A stretch of DNA of 64,000 bases, taken from Trinickia violacea. Lineage in GTDB: Bacteria > Pseudomonadota > Gammaproteobacteria > Burkholderiales > Burkholderiaceae. Position numbers and translations under genes: made by a program. Shown here piece after piece: positions 7,734 to 16,802 of this stretch (position 1 is the stretch's first letter; each line of letters opens with the position of its first letter). The DNA lies in assembly GCF_005280735.1 (NCBI RefSeq), contig NZ_CP040078.1, forward strand, positions 2,976,001 to 3,040,000, in the 5' to 3' direction. The notes beneath the pieces were generated by a model that was not told the DNA's origin, did no database searches, and saw nothing but the letters and a program-made list of their open reading frames with translations.

Positions 7734-10094
7734 TCAATGGCTCAGCAGACCCGGCGCCCGCACCGGCTTGCGCCGCGGGAATATCCGCTCGAGCACGACA
7801 GCGAGCGCGGGCAACGCTGTCATCGCCATCACGAGGTTGACGACGAACATGAAGGCGAGCAGCTTGCCCATGTCGGCCTGGAACTTGAGCGCCGAAAAAC
7901 TCCAGGTGGCGACACCGATCGCGAGCGTGATCGCGGTGAAGATGGTCGCCACGCCGACTTCGAGCATCGCGTGCTCGACCGCCTTCACGATCGGCTGCCC
8001 GCTGGCGAGATGGAGCTGCAGGCGGTTGTAGATATAGAACGCGTAATCGACGCCGATCCCCACCGCCAGCACCATCACCGGCAGCGTCGCCACCGTCAGG
8101 CCGATCTGCAGCTCCTTCATGAACCAGTAGCCGATGAACGTCGCCACCGTCAGCGGCGCACAGCAGGCCACCATCGCGCGCAGATCCCGGTAAGCGAAGA
8201 ACACGAGGATCAGGATCGCCGCGTAGACGTAAAGCATCATCGGCAGCTCGCTTTGCGCGACCTCGTCGTTGATCGCCGCGAGCACGCCGGCGTTGCCGGC
8301 GGCGAGCCGGATCGTGACGCCGTCGAGATGATGCGAGGCGCGATACTGTTTGATGTCGTCGAGAATGCGATTGATCGTGGTCGCCTTGTGGTCGGTCAGG
8401 AACAGGTGCACCGCCGTCATGCTGCAGTCCTTGTTCATGTAGCCCTTCACGCGGCCGAGATCCGCCGAGATGCCGCCGTAGTTGCCGGAATCGATCGGCA
8501 CCACGTTCATCTTCGGATTGCCCTCGTTGTAGCCTTCGTTGTAGGTGCGCAGCATCGCCGGGTACGACTCCACCGAGACCACGCCAAGCTCGCGCTGCAT
8601 CAGCGACGCGAAGTCGTCTTCGAAGACGCCGACAGCCGGGTTGTCGCACGCCGTGCCCTTCGATTCGAACACCACCGTCAGCCAGTCGAGCCCGATGTCG
8701 TAGTGGCTCGCGATCGACACCGCGTCGCGGTTGAAGCGCGCATCGGCGCGCAGCTCGGGGGCGCCTGGCTGGAGCGTGCCGATCACGCGGTCGCGGCTTT
8801 GCCACGCCGCGAGCACGAACACCACCGCCGTCACGGCGAGCACCGCATAGGCGTTGCGCGGTTCGGCCACGCGTGCGAGCTTGCGCAGCCACGCCGAGCG
8901 CCGCTCGCGCTTGTCGAGCGCGCGGTCGGCGTAGGCCTTCGTGAAGTGGAAGCACGATGCGGCCACCGGCAGCATGACGAGGTTCGTGACGATCTTGTAG
9001 CCGACACCGAGCGATGCGGTGATCGCCAGCTCCCGCACCATCGGAATCGGAATCAGGAGCAGCGTAACGAACGAGACGAACGCCGTGATCAGGGCGAGCG
9101 TGCCCGGGATCAGCAATCCGCTGAAGCTGCGGCGCGCCGCCTCGAGCGAACTGTGCCCATGCGACAGCTCGCGCACGATGTAGTTGACCTGCTGCACGCC
9201 GTGCGACACGCCGATCGCGAATACCAGGAACGGCACCAGCACGGCGAGCGGATCGAGACCGAAGCCCAGCAGCCTGAGCGTGCCGAACTGCCAGACGAGC
9301 GACGTCAGCGAACAAATGATCGGCAGCACCGTGAAGCGGATCGAATGGCTGTACCAGTACACGGCCAGCGCGGTCAGCAGCAGCGCGACGGCGCAAAAGC
9401 CGAGCACGGCCGTTGCGCCGTCGGCGATATCGCCGATCTGCTTGGCGAAACCGATGATCTGAATCTCGTAGTTCGCGTCTTCTAACGGCTTGCGAATCTG
9501 GCTTTCGAGCAGACGGTTGAACGCGACATAGTCGAGCACCTTCCCTGCGCTGTCGCGCTCGTTCAGTTCCGCCGTAATCATCGCGCTGTCCTGATCGTGC
9601 GAGACCAGCGTGCCGATGTAGCCGCCTTCGGTCGCCGCCTTGCGGACCTGCGCGACGATCGCAGGCGTCAGTTGCGGCGGCGTAATCGTGCCGTCGATGA
9701 CCGGATCGGCGCGGAAGCCGTCTTCGGTGATCTCGTTGACGAACGCGTTCGGCGTCCACAGCGACTGAACGCCCTGACGATCGACGTTGGGCAGGAACAT
9801 GACCGCCTGCGTCGCCTTGTACAGCGTCTTCAGACCTTGCGGCGTCCAGATATTGCCGTTGCGTGCGCGCACGACCACGGTGATGCGGTTCGCGCCGAAC
9901 AGGTCGTTGCGATACTGCTGGAAGGTCTTGATGTACTCGTGGCCGATCGGCATCTGCTTCTCGAAGCCGGCCTCCATGCGCAACTGCACGGCGAAGACGG
10001 CCATGACCGCGGTAAAGATGCCGATCGCCGCCAGCACGATCAGGCGATGTCCGAAGAACAGTGTCTCGAGACGGATGACAAAGCGATTCAACAC
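7734..10094 (-). CDS. RND-superfamily exporter of the MMPL/HAE3 type
   Basis: A 786-residue inner-membrane protein with the RND plan: one N-terminal helix, a large periplasmic loop, a block of five to six helices, then the same again. The two helix blocks begin near GFCAVALLLTALAVYW and YVYAAILILVFFAYR. It is shorter than drug exporters of the AcrB class and fits the hydrophobe/amphiphile (HAE3, MmpL-like) group, which in other bacteria move lipids or hopanoids. A GTG start at 10094 is preferred because AAGGAT lies six bases upstream; a TTG at 10109 is the alternative. It has no adjacent membrane-fusion-protein gene. DUF1302, DUF1329 and YCF48-like genes accompany it instead. Confidence 0.88.
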   Translation of the reverse strand: MLNRFVIRLETLFFGHRLIVLAAIGIFTAVMAVFAVQLRMEAGFEKQMPIGHEYIKTFQQYRNDLFGANRITVVVRARNGNIWTPQGLKTLYKATQAVMFLPNVDRQGVQSLWTPNAFVNEITEDGFRADPVIDGTITPPQLTPAIVAQVRKAATEGGYIGTLVSHDQDSAMITAELNERDSAGKVLDYVAFNRLLESQIRKPLEDANYEIQIIGFAKQIGDIADGATAVLGFCAVALLLTALAVYWYSHSIRFTVLPIICSLTSLVWQFGTLRLLGFGLDPLAVLVPFLVFAIGVSHGVQQVNYIVRELSHGHSSLEAARRSFSGLLIPGTLALITAFVSFVTLLLIPIPMVRELAITASLGVGYKIVTNLVMLPVAASCFHFTKAYADRALDKRERRSAWLRKLARVAEPRNAYAVLAVTAVVFVLAAWQSRDRVIGTLQPGAPELRADARFNRDAVSIASHYDIGLDWLTVVFESKGTACDNPAVGVFEDDFASLMQRELGVVSVESYPAMLRTYNEGYNEGNPKMNVVPIDSGNYGGISADLGRVKGYMNKDCSMTAVHLFLTDHKATTINRILDDIKQYRASHHLDGVTIRLAAGNAGVLAAINDEVAQSELPMMLYVYAAILILVFFAYRDLRAMVACCAPLTVATFIGYWFMKELQIGLTVATLPVMVLAVGIGVDYAFYIYNRLQLHLASGQPIVKAVEHAMLEVGVATIFTAITLAIGVATWSFSALKFQADMGKLLAFMFVVNLVMAMTALPALAVVLERIFPRRKPVRAPGLLSH

Positions 10095-10118
10095 GGCGCT
10101 ATCCTTCAAGTAGGTCTG

Positions 10119-10140
10119 CGGTGCGCAGCGCTGCGCACCG
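10119..10140. repeat. Perfect 22-bp palindrome between DUF1302 and RND genes
   Basis: CGGTGCGCAGC is followed directly by its exact reverse complement. On the plus strand it is followed by TTTTATT, but no plus-strand gene ends here. On the minus strand it lies in the 65-base gap between the DUF1302 stop and the RND start, just ahead of the RND ribosome site. It is best read as an intercistronic mRNA hairpin that may reduce expression of the exporter relative to the outer-membrane gene. Confidence 0.65.
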
Positions 10141-10159
10141 TTTTATTGCGCTTGCCGCA

Positions 10160-11989
10160 CTAAAAGGTGCGTGTGGCGAAGACGCCCACGAAGTTCCGGT
10201 CGGCGTACGGCTGTCCGACGCTGTCATGCCCGCCGAAGAACGCCGTGTAGTTGATGCCCGCCTGCCAGACCGTCGGGTTCTGGTTGAACAGCACATAGAC
10301 GTTGACCGACTTCGCGCCCTGCAGGTAGTTGGCCGTGAACGTCGGCGTGTAGCCGTACAGCGCGTCGGCGAACGTCACACCCGGAGTGACCTGCCAGCCG
10401 GGAATCACGGTGCCGTCGTAAGTCCAATTGAAGTCGATGGTCGCGCCTACCGAGCTCGCCGTCCCTTGTGCGGCGGCGATCGGGTAGCCGAGGCTGGAAC
10501 CGTTGTTCAGCCACGTGTAGTAGCCGGCGGCGGGCACCTGGGTGACGCTCTGGCCGTTGATCGTGCGGGTCACGCCGCTCGAGCTCAAGCCGGGGTAGTA
10601 GATCCAGGTCAGTTCGGCCGTGAGCACCGCCATGTCCGCATGGAGCAGCTTCAGGAACGGATACTGGCTTTGCGTGAGGTTCAGCTGACCGTTGATGTCG
10701 TACTGGAATTTCTTCTTGTCGACCCATTGCTGGCAGTCGATGCCCGAAACGCCGTTCGTATTCACGTCGAGCGGACCGCCCGCGCCAAAGCAGCTCGAGA
10801 GCGCCACGGCATCGCGCGGGCGATATGACAGCTCGGTCCCGATTGCCCAGTCGCCGAGCGAGAAGTTCGCGCTCACGCCGAACAGCTGGCGGTTCTCGAG
10901 ATACGACCATTGGTTCGAACCGTTCGCGAGCGTGGACAGCACCGGCGATTTGTCCGTGTAGTTCTCGTAGTAGAAACCGAAGTTCACATCGAGATTTTTC
11001 GGCCGGTAGTTGAGCTTGAGGCCGAATTGCGGCTTGTACTCGCTCGGCAATTGCGTGGACACCGGGATGCCGATCGAGTGGAACGGCGCGCCCGCGAACT
11101 GTCCGTTCACGAGACCCGTGTTGATCGCCGAGAGCGTCGCGGAATTGCCGGCGTTCGCGCCCGCGATGGTGCCGGCATCCACGCCGCCCACGTTGCCGTT
11201 GATCGTGCTGGCCGTGAACGGCACCGCCCCGCGCCCGAAGTTGTTGGTCACCGACCAGTACGTGCCCACCGGCGGATAGCGGTTACCGTTCCACTGGAAC
11301 TGGTAGTAGCCCTCGGTGCTGAAGCCGTTTCCGAGCCCTGCCGCAAAGCTCAGCATCGGTGCCGGCAAGAGCGCCTGCTTGAGTTGCGTGCCGGGAATCA
11401 AGAGCTTCTGGACATCGACCGAGTTCGTCGCGTTGATGCCGTTGGTGGCGAAGTAGCTCTCGCCCCAGTTGATGACCTGGTTGCCGAGCCGCACGTGTGC
11501 CGGCTCTCCGCCGAGGTTGAAATCCTTTTCGCCCCACAAATCGAGCAGTTGCGCGTTGTAGACGACTTGTGCCGACGCCGTGCTCGAAAGCGGGGTACGC
11601 GCGGTATTCCCAGCCAGGAAGTCGTACATGCCCGTGCCGCGGATCATGAACTTGTAGCCCTCGCTGGGCATCGTCAGCAGCAGTTCGCTCGTCGCGCTGA
11701 TGTACGTGCTGAACGGTTGCCCTTTCCTATAGTTGAGGTCGCCCATATCCCCGCCGCCCCACTGCGCGACATTGGCCGCGTCGCCACAGCCGAAGGCGTT
11801 CGGATCGCCCGTCAGCGAACAGCTCGGGCTCTTGGTGCGAATGCCTGCGCCCGCCGTCAGGTTGGATACCCACGAGCCGGACAGGTCCCCAAGACCTGTC
11901 GTGAAATCGTAGCCGTACGCACTGGACGACGCGGCGCCCAGCACGGCCAGTGAAACAGAAACAGATACGCCAACCCCTGTCGTTTTCAT
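10160..11989 (-). CDS. DUF1302 outer-membrane beta-barrel protein
   Basis: A 609-residue exported protein with an N-terminal signal peptide ending near SSAYG and a long sequence of alternating amphipathic strands, ending in a terminal Phe (ATRTF) as outer-membrane barrels usually do. The strand pattern, the early YDFTTGLGDLSGSW segment and the neighbouring DUF1329 gene identify the DUF1302 family. ATG at 11989 is preferred over 11995, since TAGGA then has a normal six-base spacing. It probably forms the outer-membrane pore or receptor of a transport route with the RND exporter. Substrate unknown. Confidence 0.88.
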   Translation of the reverse strand: MKTTGVGVSVSVSLAVLGAASSSAYGYDFTTGLGDLSGSWVSNLTAGAGIRTKSPSCSLTGDPNAFGCGDAANVAQWGGGDMGDLNYRKGQPFSTYISATSELLLTMPSEGYKFMIRGTGMYDFLAGNTARTPLSSTASAQVVYNAQLLDLWGEKDFNLGGEPAHVRLGNQVINWGESYFATNGINATNSVDVQKLLIPGTQLKQALLPAPMLSFAAGLGNGFSTEGYYQFQWNGNRYPPVGTYWSVTNNFGRGAVPFTASTINGNVGGVDAGTIAGANAGNSATLSAINTGLVNGQFAGAPFHSIGIPVSTQLPSEYKPQFGLKLNYRPKNLDVNFGFYYENYTDKSPVLSTLANGSNQWSYLENRQLFGVSANFSLGDWAIGTELSYRPRDAVALSSCFGAGGPLDVNTNGVSGIDCQQWVDKKKFQYDINGQLNLTQSQYPFLKLLHADMAVLTAELTWIYYPGLSSSGVTRTINGQSVTQVPAAGYYTWLNNGSSLGYPIAAAQGTASSVGATIDFNWTYDGTVIPGWQVTPGVTFADALYGYTPTFTANYLQGAKSVNVYVLFNQNPTVWQAGINYTAFFGGHDSVGQPYADRNFVGVFATRTF

Positions 11990-12012
11990 TTGCATTCCTA
12001 TCTATTGTCACT

Positions 12013-12041
12013 GCTCGTGACGTATGCCTTGCGTCACGAGC
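12013..12041. repeat. Intercistronic hairpin between DUF1329 and DUF1302 genes
   Basis: GCTCGTGACG (12013-12022) and CGTCACGAGC (12032-12041) are perfect 10-bp arms around a nine-base loop. It lies in the 71-base gap of the minus-strand operon. No T-run follows, so it is more likely an mRNA stability or attenuation element than a full terminator. Confidence 0.6.
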
Positions 12042-12060
12042 CATGCCTACGTTGCCGGCT

Positions 12061-13425
12061 TCAGCGCTCGCTGATCGAGCGAAGGTTTTCCGCGGAGTAG
12101 TAGTTGGAAGAGAAACGCGGATCGCTCGAGGACTCGAAGTAGTGCACGTCCGTTCCGGCGCCGATCACCGTCTGGTCATCCACGTAGCGGCCGTTGAGCA
12201 GGTTGTATTGGGCGAAAGGCTCGATGTCGCAGGTTCCGCCCAATTCCCACAGCGGTACCGGATAGCCTTCCTTGGTCTTCCAGAGCTTGCCTTGGGCGTC
12301 ATAGTCCTCGCCGACGAGCGCGAGGTAGGTGTCCTCGTCGAGGTACAGCACTTTCTTCTGGGAGATGTGGCGCATGTTCGACTTGAGCGTCGCCTCGAGC
12401 ACGTAGACGCGGTGCAGCTCATAGCGCCGCGCCGACGGGTCGACCTGGTCGTTCTTGAAGACGTCGCCGACGCTCTTGCGGAAGTCGTACATCGCGAAGT
12501 CGTTGTACGGCACGTACATCTCCTTCTTGCCGATCAGCTTCCAATCGAAGCGGTCGATGTCGCCATTGAAGAGCCAGGGTTCGTCGACCGTGTACTGGTT
12601 TTCGAAGCCGATTTGCGGAGCGTCATAGTTGTACGACGGCATGCGGCGCACGCGGCGCTGGCCCGGGAAGTAGTAGTAGGCCTCGGCCTGGTTGTCCGCG
12701 AAGTGGAAGGTCTGCACCACGCCCTGGCCCGCCATCGCGGCCGGCGAGTCGTAGCCGTAGTAGATCGAGAACAGCGGATCCTTCGCGCCGAGCGGGTTCG
12801 CGCCCTTCGCGCCCCAGGGGAAATACTCGGTCTGGCGGCTCGTCACCGAGATCCAGTCGGTGCTGCCGGGACGCGGCGACACCATCGTGTAGACCTTGTC
12901 CCACGCCGCGCCGACTCCGCGATAGCGCGTCAGATAATTCCAGATCGCCTGCTGACCGCTCTTGGCGCCCGGAAACGGCAGGCCGGGCAGCACGGCGCTC
13001 TGCAGGTGGTCGCCCGTCGAATCGAGCTTGCTGGCGCCCTCGCCGTTCTTCTTCGTGTTCTCCAGCACCCAGTCCGGGTAGCTGCAATCGCGATGGGTCG
13101 GGTAGACGTCCATCCGGTAGCCCTTGACCTGCTTGAAGAGCGCCACCTGGCCGGGCGTGAGTTTGTCCGCGTACTTGTCGACGTTGGCGGCATCGATCGA
13201 GAAAAGCGGCTTCTCGTTCTTGTATTTCCAGTAGTCGCCGCGGAACTTGCCGTAGGCGTATCCCGCCTGCGGCGTGTCGCGGCCCGTGAATGCGGGAATC
13301 GCGCCATCCGCGCTCGCACCGCTCTCCGCACCGGTGACCGTCGGCGACCCCGACGATTGGGCGAGCACTGCAGCAGCGATCGCAGTCAGTGCGGCAAAGA
13401 CGCCTGCTTTGGCCAGTCGTTTCAT
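12061..13425 (-). CDS. DUF1329 periplasmic (LolA/LolB-like) protein
   Basis: A 454-residue protein with a signal peptide (about residues 1-23, ending VLAQ). The body is the DUF1329 family, whose fold is related to outer-membrane lipoprotein-sorting proteins. Recognisable segments are TGRDTPQAGYAYGKFRGDYW near the N terminus and RRVRRMPSYNYDAPQIG in the centre. The ATG at 13425 has AGGAG six bases upstream; a TTG two codons earlier is less likely. It is the first gene of the six-gene operon and would be the periplasmic carrier between the RND pump and the DUF1302 barrel. That role is inferred from gene order and is not established for this pair. Confidence 0.88.
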   Translation of the reverse strand: MKRLAKAGVFAALTAIAAAVLAQSSGSPTVTGAESGASADGAIPAFTGRDTPQAGYAYGKFRGDYWKYKNEKPLFSIDAANVDKYADKLTPGQVALFKQVKGYRMDVYPTHRDCSYPDWVLENTKKNGEGASKLDSTGDHLQSAVLPGLPFPGAKSGQQAIWNYLTRYRGVGAAWDKVYTMVSPRPGSTDWISVTSRQTEYFPWGAKGANPLGAKDPLFSIYYGYDSPAAMAGQGVVQTFHFADNQAEAYYYFPGQRRVRRMPSYNYDAPQIGFENQYTVDEPWLFNGDIDRFDWKLIGKKEMYVPYNDFAMYDFRKSVGDVFKNDQVDPSARRYELHRVYVLEATLKSNMRHISQKKVLYLDEDTYLALVGEDYDAQGKLWKTKEGYPVPLWELGGTCDIEPFAQYNLLNGRYVDDQTVIGAGTDVHYFESSSDPRFSSNYYSAENLRSISER

Positions 13426-13617
13426 CTCCAACTCCTTCTCATCTTGCCTTTCGTTATGGATTCCGGATTAACCTGACGTGACGGGAGATGTACGGCGTGG
13501 CTTCCTGTTACGTTCCGATCTCCTTGATGACAATTTAGAGATAACAAAAAGATCGCTTTAGCCGAAATTGGCAAACGGAGCGCTCGCCGCTGTGTCGGGC
13601 GTGATAAGGATTTGCTT

Positions 13618-13657
13618 AAAAAAAGCCCTCGCGGGCTCCGGAAGGAGCAGCGAGGGC
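13618..13657 (-). terminator. Rho-independent terminator of the aldehyde dehydrogenase-aminotransferase operon
   Basis: GCCCTCGC (13625-13632) and GCGAGGGC (13650-13657) form a perfect 8-bp stem. Read on the minus strand, the stem is followed by seven T (A-run 13618-13624). It lies 37 bases after the aminotransferase stop at 13694. It separates this operon from the DUF1329 operon downstream. Confidence 0.85.
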
Positions 13658-13693
13658 ACGAAGAATCCGCCGTCCTGCAAACGGCGGCGAAGC

Positions 13694-15037
13694 TTACTGC
13701 ACGAAAGGCACCTTCTCGAAGCCGGCCGCGAGCGCATCGACGAGCACATCGATCTGTTCGCGCTCGATCACGAGCGGCGGCGACAGGATGATCTTGGTGC
13801 CCACCGGCCGCACAATCACGCCGGCTTGGCGCGCCACTTCGGCAACGGCGTTGGCGTAGCCCGAAGCGGGATCGATCGGCTCGCGCGTGGTGCGATCGGC
13901 GACGAGATCGAGCGCGACCATCAGACCTTTGCCGCGCACTTCGCCGACCGCTTCAAAGCGTGCCGGAAAGTCCTGCAACCGCTCGAGCAGATAGGCGCCC
14001 TGGCGCTTCGCATTCGCGGGCAAGTCTTCATCGACGACGATCTTCAGATTAGCAAGCGCGGCCGCGCATGCCACCGGATGCCCCGCATACGTGTAGCCAT
14101 GCATGATCGCGCCGGAGAAATCGCCGTTCTCGGCGAACGCCGACTCGACGCGCGCATTGACGATGGTCGCCCCAAGCGGCACGTACCCCGACGAAATGCC
14201 CTTCGCAAGACACATGATGTCGGGCTTCACACCCCAGCCGCGGCTGCCGAACATATCGCCTGAACGGCCGAAGCCGGTGACGATCTCGTCCGCGATCAGA
14301 AGCACGCCGTACTTGTCGCACACTTCGCGCACGAGCGGCCAATAGTTCGCGGGCGGAACGATCACGCCGCCCGCACCCTGAATCGGCTCGGCGATGAAAG
14401 CGGCCACCGTATCCGGACTCTGAAAGACGATCTCGCGTTCGAGCAAGGCCGCGCAGATACGGCCCAGCTCTTCAGGATCCTGCGTGAACGGATTGCGGTA
14501 CGGCCACGGCGTCTCGACATGAAAACAGCCAGGCAGGTTGGGCTCGTAGTTGCGCCGAAACACCGTGTTGCCGTTCACCGATGCACCGCCGAAGTGTGTG
14601 CCGTGATAACCCTGCTTCAAGGAGACGAATTTGGTCCGGTCCGGCTGCCCCTTCACGCGCCAGTATTGCCGCGCAAGCTTGAGCGCTGTCTCGACGGCAT
14701 CCGAGCCGCCCGAGCTGTAGACCACCCGCCGCATCCCTTCCGGTTCCAGCATGCCGGCCAGCACGGCCGACAATTCCTCGGCACGCGGATGCGAGATGCC
14801 GTCGAACAGCTGGAAGTATTCGAGCTCGTCCAATTGGCGGGCGATTGCGTCCTTCACCTCCTTGCGGTTGTGGCCGACGTTCACGTTCCACAGACCGGCG
14901 ACGCCGTCGACGAGCTTGCGTCCGCGATCGTCGAACACATAGCACCCGTCGCCGCGCACGATCCGGATCGGCTCACGCGCCTTCATCTCGTTCGGATGCA
15001 GCATGGGGTGCCAGAAGCGGGATTCGCGATAACTCAT
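13694..15037 (-). CDS. Class III PLP-dependent aminotransferase (omega-amino acid/polyamine type)
   Basis: A 447-residue fold-type I aminotransferase. The PLP lysine is Lys279 in CLAKGIS, the cofactor acid is Asp250 in LLIADEIVTGFGR, Glu217 lies in AEPIQGAGG, and the phosphate loop GGSD is at 110-113. The sequence resembles beta-alanine-pyruvate and putrescine-pyruvate transaminases. It should move an amino group from an omega-amino acid or diamine to pyruvate or a similar acceptor. The start has AGGAG upstream. It follows the aldehyde dehydrogenase gene by 73 bases and ends at a terminator. The pair would convert an amine to a carboxylic acid by the steps amine to aldehyde to acid. Confidence 0.9.
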   Translation of the reverse strand: MSYRESRFWHPMLHPNEMKAREPIRIVRGDGCYVFDDRGRKLVDGVAGLWNVNVGHNRKEVKDAIARQLDELEYFQLFDGISHPRAEELSAVLAGMLEPEGMRRVVYSSGGSDAVETALKLARQYWRVKGQPDRTKFVSLKQGYHGTHFGGASVNGNTVFRRNYEPNLPGCFHVETPWPYRNPFTQDPEELGRICAALLEREIVFQSPDTVAAFIAEPIQGAGGVIVPPANYWPLVREVCDKYGVLLIADEIVTGFGRSGDMFGSRGWGVKPDIMCLAKGISSGYVPLGATIVNARVESAFAENGDFSGAIMHGYTYAGHPVACAAALANLKIVVDEDLPANAKRQGAYLLERLQDFPARFEAVGEVRGKGLMVALDLVADRTTREPIDPASGYANAVAEVARQAGVIVRPVGTKIILSPPLVIEREQIDVLVDALAAGFEKVPFVQ

Positions 15038-15110
15038 AGTTCACTCCTGCATGTGAGATCCGGGCGGCGCCGCCATCGAGCCGGGCGGGCGCAGCAGCGC
15101 CGCCACACGT

Positions 15111-16616
15111 TCAATGTGCGATGCAGACCGATTTCACTTCGGTGAAACCGTCGATCGCCTGACGGCCAAACTCGCGGCCGATGCCCGATTGCTTGAAGCC
15201 GCCGAACGGCAGGCTCGGATCGAGCGGGATATGGCAGTTCACCCAGACGGTGCCCGCCTGGATCTCGGGAATCAGATTGAGCGCGGCCTTCAGATCGTTG
15301 GTCCAGAGGCTCGCGGTGAGGCCGTACGGCGAATCGTTCGCCATCCGGATCGCCTCGCTCGTGTCGTCGAACGGGATGGCCGCGAGCACGGGCCCGAAGA
15401 TTTCTTCGCGTACGACCGTGGAATCCTGGCCGACGCCGGTCATCACCGTCGGCTTGACGTAGAAGCCGTCCGCTTCCGCTGGAGCGCCGCCGCACAGGAG
15501 CGTCGCGCCTTCGGCGCGTCCGCGTTCGATATAGCGCACCACAGCGTCGCGATGCCGTGCCGACACGAGCGGATTGATCTGCGTGGCCGGATCGAGCCCC
15601 GGCCCGAGCTTCATCGAATCGGCCGCGGCAGCAAGCGCTTCGGTGATCTGGGCATAGCGGCTGCGATGCACATAGAGGCGTGAGGCGGCGGCGCACACCT
15701 GCCCCTGGTTGAAGAACGCGCCGGCCAGCACACCCTGCACGGCCGCTTCGGTATCGACGTCGGCCAACATCACGATCGGATTCTTGCCGCCGAGTTCGAG
15801 CGAAAAACGCGTCATGTTCTGCACGGCAGCGGTGCCGACGAGCTTGCCCGTGCGGGTCGAGCCCGTGAACGAGATCTTGTTGACGAGCCGATGCTTGACG
15901 AGCGCGTCGCCCGCCTCCGCGCCGCCCGTCACGACGTTGAACACGCCCGGCGGCACGCCCGCTTCGCACGCCAGCTGCGCGAGCAAGAGCGCCGTGAGCG
16001 GCGTTTCGGGCGACGGCTTGATCACGATCGAGCAGCCGCTCGCCAACGCCGGAATCAGCTTCCAGACTGCAATCATCAGCGGGAAATTCCACGGCACGAT
16101 GCCGGCGACCACGCCGACCGGCTCGCGCCGCGTGTAGGCCGTGTAGCGCGTGCCGGGCGGAAACGGGATCGACACGTCCATCGTTTCGCCCGTAATCTTG
16201 GTCGCCCAGCCCGCCATGTAGCGGACGTATTCGACGGTTGCGCCCACTTCGACCGCTCGCGCGACGTTGATCGATTTGCCCTGGTTCAGCGTCTCCAACT
16301 GCGCAAACGTTTCGCCGTTTGCTTCGAGCGCGTCGGCCAGCTTCAGCAGAATGCGCTCGCGGTCCGCGGGCCGCAGTTTGCGCCAGACGCCGCTTTCGAA
16401 CGCGCGCGCGGCGCTTGTGACGGCAGCGTCGATGTCGGCGGCGTCCGCGTCGACCACTTGCGCTAGACGTGCGCCCGTCGCCGGATTGAACACGTCGAGC
16501 CGCGCAGGCGATCGTCCCGTGCGCCAACCGCCGTCGATAAAGAGACCATGTTCCCGCGCCGTAAACGACGCCACTTCATCGCGTATCGCGACCGCTCCAT
16601 TGTTTTGGCTTTCCAT
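15111..16616 (-). CDS. NAD(P)-dependent aldehyde dehydrogenase, FeaB-like
   Basis: A 501-residue aldehyde dehydrogenase, complete. Catalytic Cys308 lies in FFNQGQVCAAASR, general base Glu274 in LELGGK, oxyanion Asn177 in PWNFP, and cofactor Lys200 in IKPSPETP. The segment RYTAYTRREPVGVVAGI and the overall pattern resemble phenylacetaldehyde/aminoaldehyde dehydrogenases. It is expected to oxidise the aldehyde produced by the amine oxidase or aminotransferase in this region. A GAGGAG site precedes the ATG. The AraC gene lies 186 bases upstream on the same strand, and the aminotransferase follows. Confidence 0.92.
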   Translation of the reverse strand: MESQNNGAVAIRDEVASFTAREHGLFIDGGWRTGRSPARLDVFNPATGARLAQVVDADAADIDAAVTSAARAFESGVWRKLRPADRERILLKLADALEANGETFAQLETLNQGKSINVARAVEVGATVEYVRYMAGWATKITGETMDVSIPFPPGTRYTAYTRREPVGVVAGIVPWNFPLMIAVWKLIPALASGCSIVIKPSPETPLTALLLAQLACEAGVPPGVFNVVTGGAEAGDALVKHRLVNKISFTGSTRTGKLVGTAAVQNMTRFSLELGGKNPIVMLADVDTEAAVQGVLAGAFFNQGQVCAAASRLYVHRSRYAQITEALAAAADSMKLGPGLDPATQINPLVSARHRDAVVRYIERGRAEGATLLCGGAPAEADGFYVKPTVMTGVGQDSTVVREEIFGPVLAAIPFDDTSEAIRMANDSPYGLTASLWTNDLKAALNLIPEIQAGTVWVNCHIPLDPSLPFGGFKQSGIGREFGRQAIDGFTEVKSVCIAH

Positions 16617-16802
16617 ATGCTCCTCGTTTGCTTGGCGCCGCCCTTGGGTTCGGCAAGCGGGGACGGCGTCGGAGGCAATATAGGGAGCGTTTACAAGGCA
16701 CCGTTAGCCAAAATCGGCAACGCGCAGCGCGTGCGCGCGCCGGCAACGGTTGCACGGCATGGCCGCTGCCAGGCGGTCGGCGCAAACGAAGCGCCGCGGC
16801 AC

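Noticed and set aside
7690..9759. Minus-strand open frame of 689 codons within the RND gene
   Set aside because: Composition is Arg/Asp-rich without motifs, while the other minus frame encodes a clear RND exporter over the same bases.
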